A DNA stretch of 56,885 nucleotides from Candidatus Endobugula sertula. GTDB taxonomy: Bacteria; Pseudomonadota; Gammaproteobacteria; Pseudomonadales; Cellvibrionaceae. This document shows positions 18,538 through 27,552 of this stretch, piece by piece. The translations under genes were made by a program, and so were the position numbers. How positions within the stretch are numbered: the stretch's first letter is position 1; the number at the start of each line of letters is the position of its first letter. The stretch lies in contig MDLC01000016.1 in NCBI GenBank assembly GCA_001723645.1, forward strand, positions 1-56,885, in the 5' to 3' direction. The notes under the pieces were generated by a model, which saw nothing but the letters and a program-made list of their open reading frames with translations, was not told where the DNA came from and ran no database searches.

Positions 18538-18753
18538 CCCTAAATCATTTGTCACCTTCTTCATTCGCGCTTTAATAGTCTCACCCTGACGCTTTCTGAC
18601 CTAAGTTCTGCTCTCAACACCCACGAATAGGGTCTTTAAGCCGGGGAGGAGCTGGAAGAAACTCTATGGGCACTCACGTGTTTTTATCCATTCTCTCGGG
18701 TCATAATCATTAATTCCAAATTGCTAGGGATGAGTAAGATGGTCAGTGATAAT

Positions 18754-20076
18754 TCAGCGCGTCGAGCGATCAAAATTTCTGTATCCAATCGCTTCACTAA
18801 TATGCTCTCGATGAATACATTCTTTTTTTGATAAATCAGCAATCGTCCTAGCCGTTTTCAGAATCCGATCATAAGCTCTTGCTGATAACCCTAATTTATC
18901 AACAACCGCATTTAAAAAGCTACGATCGTTTTTATTTAATGGGCAGTAATGTTTAATATCGGCTTTGGTTAAATGTGCATTGACCTTTTGTTGGCGTTGT
19001 AACTGAATCTCTCTAACCTGTAACACCCGTTGTTTTATGATGACAGAGCTTTCACCGTCGGGAAGGTTTTGTAATTCACTCGTACTGGCGTGACTGACGG
19101 CAACATGTAAATCAATACGATCTAATAGCGGACCAGAAATCTTTTGTCGGTAGCGTTTAACTTGGTCTGGTGTACAGCAGCAATGGTGTTTTTCTGACGT
19201 GCTGCCAAAGTAACCGCACTGACAAGGATTCATTGCTGCAATCAGTTGGAAGTTTGCTGGAAACCTCACTTGTGCATTGGCTCTTGAAATATAGATATCG
19301 CCTGATTCCATAGGTTCTCGTAAAACCTCTAAGACTTGGCGTTGGAATTCTGGCAGTTCGTCCAAAAACAGGATGCCTTGGTGTGCAAGTGAAATTTCCC
19401 CAGGCCTAGGTTGTGAACCACCACCAACAAGGGCAACCGCTGATGATGTGTGATGAGGATGCCTGAAGGGCGGAGTTGTCGATGATGGTTGTGAGTGGTT
19501 GCATAGTGAGTGAATGCTAGCCACCTCAATGAATTGGCGTGTCGTCAACGCTGGCATAATACCAGGTAGCCGACTGGCAAGCATGGTCTTTCCAGTACCA
19601 GGAGGACCATACAATAGGAGATTATGTCCCCCTGCTGCGCTGATTTCCAATGCCCGTTTTGCCAGTTGTTGCCCCTTGACGTCAACCAAGTCTAAGTCAT
19701 TGTCTGTTATTGGTAGTGGTTGTGCAACGGTTGCTGTCAAAGGTTTTGTGCCCACGATATGGTTGCATACGTCTAATAAGCTATTGGCACCGTAAACCTC
19801 GCAAGACTCATAGAGCGCTGCTTCGCTGGCATTGCTATGGGAGGTCATTAGCTTTCGTCCTGTATCCCCGCACGCAATAGCCGCTGGGAAAATACCCTGA
19901 ATCTCTCTCAACTCACCAGATAACGCCAATTCTCCAATAAATTCATAGTCACTGATGTTATCAGAAGTTATTTGCCCAGAAGCGGCCAATATGCCAATAG
20001 CAATGGGAAGGTCAAAGCGACTACCATCCTTTGGCAAGTCTGCTGGTGCTAAATTAATGGTTATTCCTTCTTGGAC
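18754..20076 (-). pseudogene. comM: YifB/ComM-like Mg-chelatase-type AAA+ ATPase, N-terminus missing
   Basis: ComM/YifB is a hexameric AAA+ helicase that promotes branch migration during natural transformation. The readable part holds LAPADLPKDGSRFDLPIA at the 5' end, a Walker A GPPGTGKTMLASRLPG, Walker B ILFLDELPEF, a zinc-like cluster CQCGYFG...CCCTPDQV and LLDRIDLHV, to the normal C-terminus. Family members are ~500 residues; here homology starts at ITINLAPADLP, just after an in-frame TAA (20077-20079). About 75-80 N-terminal residues are missing. A TTG could start a 427-residue protein, but I see no reason for this to be native. The break lies within 60 bases of the end of the chemosensory cluster, which suggests a rearrangement joined them. 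Confidence 0.85.
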
Positions 20077-20123
20077 TTAAATGTACCACGTGTTATAACG
20101 ACTGTTCACCTCACAAGCTAATA

Positions 20124-20759
20124 TCAAAAAAGTTCTATATCACCTTCTGATAAGTCATGTTGTCTGACAATCTCTGCAATATTCATCTTTCTGAAATCAT
20201 CCCTCATAACACGTAATCGATCAGCGACTACGTTGAGTTCAGCGCTTGTATTAGCATTTGGAATTTCAGTATGAGCAACTAAAGCTATATCATTAATATG
20301 TTCGAGGCGTTTTTGAATATGGTCAGTGAGTTGTTTGGAGATATCTTCAAACTGTAATGCACAAATAGAGCGGTTAATTTCTTGTTTAATGTTGTCAGCA
20401 TTTTCCGACAAGCTGTTAAGCATCGTTTCAGTGTCTTTATCAAAGCTCTGTTCTGATCTACTGAGACATAACACTAACCTGGCAATTAGGTTACTTTGAC
20501 TATTGGTTTTCATCATCACCAGACTAAAACTATGTTGTAATTGCTCCATGGCATCATGGATCAAACTACTAATGCGATAAATATCATCATCTACATATTT
20601 CGCTTCGTCACTCAGTATTTCTTCAATATATGCACCAATTTCTGATAATTTTTGTTGTGCATCTTCTGTGATATCCCGTTCACTGCTTAATAATACATTG
20701 TGAGGTGTACTACCTGAGATACTACGATTATTTGGATAATTCGTATTCATCAATAACAC
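20124..20759 (-). CDS. CheZ-like chemotaxis phosphatase (last gene of the chemosensory cluster)
   Basis: The 211-residue, mostly helical product has the size of CheZ (E. coli 214). It contains LQFEDISKQ at ~136-143, which lines up with the CheZ catalytic helix QFQDLTGQ (D143 and Q147 in E. coli; D139 and Q143 here). The last residues, SEGDIELF, are acidic-hydrophobic and end in Phe, like the CheY-binding tail of CheZ (DDLLDSLGF). I infer that it dephosphorylates CheY~P. Overall similarity is low, and other che-cluster proteins also carry LQFxD helices, so this is not certain. It overlaps cheB by ten bases; an alternative Met three codons in would reduce the overlap. CheD and one receptor in the cluster end with the same I-E-L-F. 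Confidence 0.6.
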   Translation of the reverse strand: MLLMNTNYPNNRSISGSTPHNVLLSSERDITEDAQQKLSEIGAYIEEILSDEAKYVDDDIYRISSLIHDAMEQLQHSFSLVMMKTNSQSNLIARLVLCLSRSEQSFDKDTETMLNSLSENADNIKQEINRSICALQFEDISKQLTDHIQKRLEHINDIALVAHTEIPNANTSAELNVVADRLRVMRDDFRKMNIAEIVRQHDLSEGDIELF

Positions 20760-21805
20760 CTATCAATTAAGAATCGACCTATTTTAGACAGTGGTAAAAC
20801 CCGACTGACCGCATCTTGTTCTATTGCCACTCTGGGCATACCCCATACCACTGAACTGACTTCATCTTGAGCAATAGTTTCTGCTCCGTTTGCATGTAAT
20901 TCACCCATCCCTCGTGCACCATCTGCTCCCATACCCGTTAAAATCACACCAATCACATTATTGGTAGACCACTCAGCAATAGACTCGAACATCACATCAA
21001 CAGCAGGACAATGACGATTGACTGGAGGTGAATCAACGATATAACCTTTCAGCACATTAGCACGTTTTTTCACTATCATATGATGACCACCATGGGCAAT
21101 ATAGATACGACCTGCTTTCAGTTGCTGTCCATCTTCGGTAAATTCCTCAACCACCAGATTAGTAATAGAGTCTACTCGTTGGGCAAACGACTGGGTGAAA
21201 TTTTTTGGCATATGCTGTACCACTACAATAGGCGGCATCAACTCTGGCATACGGCATACCACCACTTTTAATGCTTCGGTACCACCTGTTGACGCACCTA
21301 TAGCAATCAGATCGATTTTTGACGACAAGCGACTATTGATTTCTAAAATTGGAGGAGGTGATCTCTTTTGCGCAATAGAATGACCGCTTTCCAAAGCCTG
21401 TACATTCGCATTGGCAGCCATACGAACCTTTCTACAAATTTCATCCGATAATTGTTTCATCTGTTGAGAAACACTCACCTTAGGTTTAGGCACAAAGTCG
21501 ATAGCACCAAGGGCCAGCGCTTCTAGAGTCGCATCAGCACCTTGCTGAGTTAACGAAGAAATCATTACAATAGGTATTGGACGCAGTCGCATAATATTTC
21601 TCAGGAAAGTCAGCCCATCCATCCGTGGCATTTCAATATCCAGAGTAATAACATCCGGATTGAGTGCTTTGATTTTATCTCGTGCACAAAATGGGTCTGA
21701 GGCCGTACCAACAACCTCTAATCTTTCATCACTGGAAAGAATTTGTGTTAGTAAATCTGTAATTAATTGTGAATCATCAACAATTAATACTCTTTTTTTA
21801 GACAT
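20750..21805 (-). CDS. cheB: Chemotaxis protein-glutamate methylesterase/glutamine deamidase
   Basis: CheB removes methyl groups from receptors and is activated by phosphorylation from CheA, giving adaptation. The 351-residue protein has an N-terminal receiver domain (VLIVDDSQ, phospho-Asp at about residue 56 in DVITLDIEMPRMDG) and a C-terminal esterase with the triad Ser in IGASTGG, His in VVVQHMP and Asp in GMGADGA. The linker (~125-165) is of normal length. It lies between cheD and the CheZ-like gene and appears intact. It has no I-E-L-F tail. Confidence 0.96.
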   Translation of the reverse strand: MSKKRVLIVDDSQLITDLLTQILSSDERLEVVGTASDPFCARDKIKALNPDVITLDIEMPRMDGLTFLRNIMRLRPIPIVMISSLTQQGADATLEALALGAIDFVPKPKVSVSQQMKQLSDEICRKVRMAANANVQALESGHSIAQKRSPPPILEINSRLSSKIDLIAIGASTGGTEALKVVVCRMPELMPPIVVVQHMPKNFTQSFAQRVDSITNLVVEEFTEDGQQLKAGRIYIAHGGHHMIVKKRANVLKGYIVDSPPVNRHCPAVDVMFESIAEWSTNNVIGVILTGMGADGARGMGELHANGAETIAQDEVSSVVWGMPRVAIEQDAVSRVLPLSKIGRFLIDRCY

Positions 21806-21832
21806 ATAAATTACTCACACTATTGGCTAGAA

Positions 21833-22477
21833 TCAAAACAATTCAATATCGCCTTCAACAGATGATTTCTCTATAGAATGCTGATAATTAATTTCCCGAT
21901 CAACAATATTACTATTATGGATATCACGGATTTTTTTCATAAAAGCTTTACCATTTTTTGGATCAAACATAATTCTTCGTGCATAAGTATCACCTAAATC
22001 CTGAGAAATAACAGGAATATTTTCACAATGTAGATATTCAAGAACAAATTCAGCATTTTTAGCGCCTACGTCATTTTGGCGATTGAATATTTTAGCTCCA
22101 CCAAATACTTTTGCTTGCAAGTTGGATTGATGACCACCATTTTTTAACACTTCATTAATCATATATTCCATAGCATAGTTTCCATAACGAGTCGCATCAC
22201 TTTGAATATTTCCCCAAGACACTTCAGGAGCTGCTATGTCTGTTAGGGGTAACATAAAATGATTCATACCACCAATACTATAACGTTGATCCCAAATACA
22301 AGCCGACACACAAGACCCTAAGGTAGTGGCTATCATTTCATCCAAACGACTCACATAAAGCTCTCCTGGCAGTATTTTTGCCACAAAACATTCTCTTTTC
22401 TTATTCCAAAACCGATTAATAGATTCAAAGCCTGGCAAACATTGGGGTACTTCTGTTTTTTTTAACCCATGCTTCAC
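21833..22477 (-). CDS. cheD: Chemoreceptor glutamine deamidase CheD
   Basis: CheD deamidates receptor glutamines and in some species is controlled by binding to other Che proteins. The 214-residue product has the catalytic Cys at 56 in TTLGSCVSAC and His at 73 in GGMNHFMLP, the 17-residue spacing found in Thermotoga CheD (Cys27, His44). A ~40-residue N-terminal extension precedes the core. The end, SVEGDIELF, shares GDIELF with the CheZ-like protein two genes away and IELF with the receptor at 30770-32767. That extra tail is not part of the CheD fold and may be a docking peptide. Confidence 0.93.
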   Translation of the reverse strand: MKHGLKKTEVPQCLPGFESINRFWNKKRECFVAKILPGELYVSRLDEMIATTLGSCVSACIWDQRYSIGGMNHFMLPLTDIAAPEVSWGNIQSDATRYGNYAMEYMINEVLKNGGHQSNLQAKVFGGAKIFNRQNDVGAKNAEFVLEYLHCENIPVISQDLGDTYARRIMFDPKNGKAFMKKIRDIHNSNIVDREINYQHSIEKSSVEGDIELF

Positions 22478-22512
22478 GACACGATCCTCTGCAAAAATTA
22501 ATCAAGAAATAA

Positions 22513-23364
22513 TTAATGGTAAGTACAGACTTTTTGATAAATAGTTCTACCTATGGAATTTAGGCCTGGAAAAGACTTAGCCACGCTTTCACTGTGGCCC
22601 AATATAATCACACCACCAGGGCGAAGTATTTCTACAAAACGTTTTAGCAGTCCGAGCTGAGTGTCTTTATCAAAATAAATCAATACATTACGACATAAAA
22701 TAGCATCAAAGGGGCCTTTCATTGGCCATGCTCTTAGTAGATTTAATTGTTTAAACGAAATAAGGTCTGCCAGTGATGTCTTTACTTTTACTAAACCTTC
22801 ACAGTTTCCAATACCCTTATTAAAGCCGTCACGCTTAACCTCATCCGAAAGATCTTTAATACCATCATATTCATAAATCCCTTGAGCAGCAGTTTTTAAT
22901 ACATTGGTATCTAAATCTGTTGCTAAAATTCGTACATCCCACTTTCGTAAATAAGACGCCATCGCCTGTTTTACTGTAATCGCTAATGTGTAAGGCTCTT
23001 CTCCTGTTGAACAAGCCGATGACCAGATACGCAATTTGCTATCTGAGCGAAACGCTTTTAAGTGCTGTGGTATAAATTGATCACGCAGGTAATCAAAGTG
23101 ATGTGGTTCACGAAAAAAGCTGGTTAAGTTAGTGGTAATTGCATTAATAAAGTGAGGCAATTCTTCACTATCTGGAGTATTTATCAGACCACAATACTCA
23201 CTAAAGCTGGATATTTTTAGCTCTCTTGTACGACGCATTAAACGTCGATACACCATTTCCCGCTTACTCTCTGTCAGCACAATGCCTGCGTCATTGTAAA
23301 CCAGGTCACAGATACACTTAAATTCTCTATCTGAAAGTTGATGTTCTTCTATTCGTGATTCCAT
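22513..23364 (-). CDS. cheR: Chemotaxis protein methyltransferase CheR
   Basis: CheR methylates receptor glutamates with SAM. From the Met at 23364 the product is 283 residues: an N-terminal helical domain ([19 protein letters not shown]) and the SAM-binding domain with [18 protein letters not shown] and [15 protein letters not shown] longer frame reaches 23502 but its extra 46 residues overlap the receptor gene and look unlike CheR, so I chose the internal ATG. It overlaps the end of the upstream mcp by 38 bases, so it is translated with it. No receptor here ends in the NWETF-type CheR tether. Confidence 0.94.
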   Translation of the reverse strand: MESRIEEHQLSDREFKCICDLVYNDAGIVLTESKREMVYRRLMRRTRELKISSFSEYCGLINTPDSEELPHFINAITTNLTSFFREPHHFDYLRDQFIPQHLKAFRSDSKLRIWSSACSTGEEPYTLAITVKQAMASYLRKWDVRILATDLDTNVLKTAAQGIYEYDGIKDLSDEVKRDGFNKGIGNCEGLVKVKTSLADLISFKQLNLLRAWPMKGPFDAILCRNVLIYFDKDTQLGLLKRFVEILRPGGVIILGHSESVAKSFPGLNSIGRTIYQKVCTYH

Positions 23365-26300
23365 TAAAACTATTCGAACCTGAACTGGCCACACGGGAAG
23401 CAGGCATGAGCGATGATTTTGATTTTGCTGTTGCCGATGTGGGTCTCTTTTCAACCGTCTGGGACATGTTATCTTTAGTACGGAAGAAGCTGACTTGTTC
23501 AATCAGTTGCTGCGCCTGATTTTCCATTGCTTTACTGGATGCTGCGGCTTCTTCAACCAAAGCTGCATTTTGCTGAGTCATCTCATCCATTTGATTAACG
23601 GCCACACTGACTTCTGAAATACCCGTAGATTGTTCTTTACTAGCATTATCAATATCCGAGATCATAGAGACGACTTCCTGTACAGCGCCTACGAGTTCTT
23701 CAAATGTTTTACCCGTTTCATCGACCAGCTTGGTGCCTTTACCGACGGCATCCACACTATCATTAATCAACCCTTTAATCTCTTTCGCTGCTGCTGCACT
23801 ACGCTGAGCCAGATTTCTCACTTCCGCAGCAACCACCGCAAAACCTCGTCCCTGTTCCCCTGCCCTAGCGGCCTCTACTGCAGCATTCAACGCGAGTAAG
23901 TTAGTCTGGAAAGCAATCTCATCAATAACACCGATAATATCGGCAATTTTCTTACTGGATTTGTTAATCTCTTCCATGGCCGATACAGCACTCTGTACCA
24001 CTGCTCCACCATTGCTGGCTTTATCCATTGCATCACTGGCCATTTTGGTAGCCTCGGAAGCATTCTCGGCATTTTGTTGTACAGTCGTTGTCAACTCTTC
24101 CATTGCCGATGCCGTTTCTTCCAAATTCGCTGCTTGAGTTTCTGTGCGTTGGCTCAGATCATTATTGCACTGTGCAATTTCCCGTGCAGAAGAAAATACA
24201 TTAGTAGAAGCGGAGCGTATTTCTTCCACCATTTTTCCCAGATTATTCATGGATGAATTAATCGCTGTTGCTAACTCAAGGAACTGACCTCCGTATTTTC
24301 CTTCCATTGTGTTGGTTAAATCTCCTTTTTCCAACGCCTGTGTCGCTCCAATGGCCGAGGTCAAAGGGTCAACAATATTATCAATTAAACTATTAATACC
24401 ATTAGAGAGATTAACCATAAAGCCTTCATAAGAGCTGGAGTCAATGCGTTTATCCAGTTCACCATTAGAAGCCAATGTTATGAGTTCTTCAATCTGACGT
24501 TGAGCATCATTCTGTTCCGTCTGATCTATCCATTGAACGGCATTACCAATATGTTTGCCTGCATTATCTTTCAGAGCAATCACATTCAATTTAAACTGCA
24601 GACCCTCAACAGAAATCTCTGTAGAATATGGCATATTGTCGGGGTTTCTTAGCAAACTTTGCTGATGTGCCGGATTTTTATGGAAGGAATCAAAATTAGT
24701 ACCCACCAGAGTATCCACATTAAAATTGGGCAGTGCACTCTTCAATGTACTTTCCCTGCGACGTAGCATTTCTCCCACCGCTGGATTCATATAAACAATG
24801 TTGCCTTCCGTATCTGCCATCATCAGATTCGTTGCCATTCCCTCTACTGCTGAACTCAGTCGCCCTACTTCGACCAAATTTGCTTTTTCTTCTGTAATGT
24901 CCGACCACTCAAGAGCACAGCCAATATGGTTGCCCTGTAAATCAATAATAGCGGTAACATTGAGTTCCATCGTTAAGTGAGCTACTTCAATTTCTGCTTT
25001 CCAGGGAAAGTTATTCATATCGTTTAATATTCTACGCTGGTGCTCAGGGTTTTTATGAAAATTATCAATACAACTCCCCATTAAGAACTCATCCGTTGCG
25101 GTAAACCCTGGCCATTGTTGTGCAAACGTTCTTCATGCTCTTTTAACAAAGACAACGTTGCCTGGTTGTAATAGGTAATATTTAAATCCCGGTCTATCAT
25201 CATAGTTGCTGTACCAGAGTTATTAATTGCCCCCTGTAATTGAGCCGCTTTCTCTGCCTGCCTACGTGCTTCTGTCACATCACTCCACTCTAATGAGCAT
25301 CCAATATAGTTACCCATCAAATCAATAATAGCCGTAATCTTCAATTCAATTGTTAAATGCTCAATAGCAATATCTGCCTTCCAGGGTAAATTGTTAACAT
25401 CATTGAGTATTTTACGCTGATGTTCCGGATTTTCGTGAAAAGCATCGATACAAGTACCCATTAAAAATTCATCCGTCGCTTTAAAGCTGGGCCATTTTTT
25501 CGCAAACGTTCCTTCATGCTCTTTTAATAGAGCTAGACTAGCTTCATTGTAATAAGTGATATTTAAATCTCTATCAATCATCATGGTCGCCGTGCCAGAG
25601 GTATTAATCGCCGACTGTAACTGAGAAGCTTTTTCTTCCTGACGCCGAATATCAGTCACATTAGCCCATTCTAGGGTGCAACCTTGATAGTTGCCTTGAG
25701 CATCCATAATTGCACTAACATTTAGTTCGATTGTTAAATCGTCTACAGTAATATCCGTTGTATAAGGAAGATTAGTTGGGTCTGCTAAGATTTTTCGCTG
25801 GTGTGCCGGATTTTCATGAAACATATCAATACATAACCCCATAATAAAATCTTCTTCTGCACGAAAATCAGGCCATCTCTTCTTAAAAGTGTCTTCACAT
25901 TGCTTTAACAAATCCAGTGAGGCCTTATTGACATAAGTGACTATCAGATCAGTATCAACTGACATTACAGGTGTTTGTATAGAGGACACCACACGCTGAT
26001 ACAGATCACTATTAACATCACTATTACTTGATTTGCTTTTGCTCATTTCTTTTTCTCCAGATTCTGCAGTCGTTGGTTCAACAGATTGACGGTTATCAAT
26101 AACATTATTCTCTATAACACGAGTATTGGTAAAATTTTCCATAAAATAATTAATATCTTGCCAAGTTCCCAGTAGTGTACTGACGCTACCTATCGCCTTA
26201 CAGCAAGTAAGGCTACTTATGGCTGCACTTAATCCTTGATGAATCATTTCAAAATTATGTTGACTTAATCCATAATCTTGATTTTTTTCATCTAGTTGTT

Positions 26301-26523
26301 TAATCCTTACATACAACTTTTCCGGTTGATCGCAAAGACCTATCATTTCCATTAATAAGTCAATGACATTTCCCTCTACAGGTTCAATTTTGGATTTAAG
26401 TACTTTTACTAGTGGTAAATCCAAAGTCCATAATTCATCATAAAAACGTTCTCGGACCGTTTGCTTAGGGATTTCAATCCCCTCCCAATTATGTTTAATC
26501 AGGGCTAATTGATCCCAAGGCAT
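23327..26523 (-). CDS. Soluble chemoreceptor: globin-like domain, four PAS domains, MCP signalling domain (frameshifted)
   Basis: Corrected for one missing base this is a ~1065-residue receptor without membrane segments. Residues 1-140 look like a globin fold ([44 protein letters not shown]), but the place of the haem-binding His holds Asn81, so it probably lacks normal haem. Four related PAS units of ~122 residues follow; each has an FHxNPxHQ segment and a LEWxxVT-type end. Then come a HAMP-like linker and a signalling domain with [20 protein letters not shown]. The break is at 25130/25131: the equivalent place in the neighbouring PAS unit (near 25516) reads CGTTCCTTCATG where this one has CGTTCTTCATG. 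As given, two products result (480 and 584 residues). The final helix is followed by a variable tail ending NRRTSTFR. It is the central receptor of this cluster by position. Confidence 0.88.
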
Positions 26524-26525
26524 AC

Positions 26526-27017
26526 TTACGACGCAAGTGGCTGAGGTATCGCACTCATAGTAACCTGATAGAGTTCATCAACACTCAGTAGTTTTTTAGC
26601 ATCAAGTATAATGACAATTTTACCGTCCACCGTTGCCATACCTGACAAAAACTGATTGTTAATATGCGTTCCAAAATCGGGAGCCTGTTTAACATCGTGA
26701 TTTTCTACTTTGTAAACATCCGACACCGCATCTACAACCAGACCAACAACAATCGATTTATTTTCGCGTTTCGCACGCAGTACAATCACTACAGTCGTTG
26801 CATCATAGTCCACACCATCCGCACCAAATCGCTGACGCATATCAACAATAGGCACGATGACGCCACGCAAATTTATCACACCTTTTAAATAATCTGGTGT
26901 CCCAGGAAGTTCCGTCACTGGAGACCAAACCATAATTTCTTGAACACATAAAATATCCACACCAAACTCTTCATTATCCAACAAAAAAGTCAGGTACTCA
27001 TGGGATGTATCACTCAT
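26526..27017 (-). CDS. cheW: Chemotaxis coupling protein CheW (second copy)
   Basis: CheW links receptors to CheA in the signalling array. This 163-residue protein has the CheW beta-barrel markers YLTFLLDNEEFGVDILCVQEI, VINLRGVIVPIVDMRQRFG and VGLVVDAVSDV. It overlaps the upstream cheW by eight bases and lies two bases before the receptor gene, so the set is one transcription unit. It is about 40% like its neighbour by eye; the pair probably arose by duplication, and each may serve different receptors. Confidence 0.95.
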   Translation of the reverse strand: MSDTSHEYLTFLLDNEEFGVDILCVQEIMVWSPVTELPGTPDYLKGVINLRGVIVPIVDMRQRFGADGVDYDATTVVIVLRAKRENKSIVVGLVVDAVSDVYKVENHDVKQAPDFGTHINNQFLSGMATVDGKIVIILDAKKLLSVDELYQVTMSAIPQPLAS

Positions 27018-27543
27018 CGTTTACTACCTCGTCATCAAGTGATAATAGTTGTTCAACTTTCAGTAATGTCACTACATGATCGTTAACATTGACTAGTCCG
27101 TTGATATATTTTGGAGCGACCAGACCATCAAAAACAGGAGCAGGTTTAATTTCGTCTTCATCGGCATTCAGTACATCGGATACCGCATCAACGACAAATC
27201 CCATCGTGCAACTATCATGGCCATTTTTAACGGCCAGAACAATCACGACTGTTGTTGGATCATAACTTGCCTTTCCAATCTGAAAACGGATACGTAAATC
27301 AAGAATAGGGACGATGACACCGCGTGAGTTAATGACGCCTTTCACAAAAGAAGGAGAGTTTGGAATTAACGTGGGGTTTTCCCAGCCTCTGATTTCTGTC
27401 ACTGCTAAAATATCAACACCATAGTGCTCATTATCCAGACAAAATGTTAAGTATTGATCGCCATCAGTAATAAAATCTGCCGCACCCAGACTCAGGTCCG
27501 CTTTGCTATTGTCAACTTCAGGGACTTCCACCTGCATATTCAT
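27010..27543 (-). CDS. cheW: Chemotaxis coupling protein CheW (first copy)
   Basis: A 177-residue CheW. After an acidic N-terminal extension of ~30 residues it has YLTFCLDNEHYGVDILAVTEIRGW, VKGVINSRGVIVPILDLRIRF and MGFVVDAVSDVL, split over the two halves of the barrel. It directly follows cheA (nine bases). Two different CheW genes in one cluster are known in several alternative chemosensory systems and allow separate receptor contacts, which is inference for this case. Confidence 0.95.
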   Translation of the reverse strand: MNMQVEVPEVDNSKADLSLGAADFITDGDQYLTFCLDNEHYGVDILAVTEIRGWENPTLIPNSPSFVKGVINSRGVIVPILDLRIRFQIGKASYDPTTVVIVLAVKNGHDSCTMGFVVDAVSDVLNADEDEIKPAPVFDGLVAPKYINGLVNVNDHVVTLLKVEQLLSLDDEVVNDE

Positions 27544-27552
27544 AACCAGGCC

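Noticed and set aside
18754-20037. Complete 427-residue ComM starting from TTG at 20037
   Set aside because: Homology continues upstream of the TTG to ITINLAP and then ends at a stop, so the TTG start is only what is left after truncation.
22513-23502. CheR with a 46-residue N-terminal extension
   Set aside because: The extension overlaps the receptor gene, is Arg/Gln-rich and unlike CheR; the ATG at 23364 fits the family.
24890-25980. Recent DNA-level tandem repeat of the PAS units
   Set aside because: The units match well as protein but differ at many bases, so they are old duplications, not a recent repeat array.
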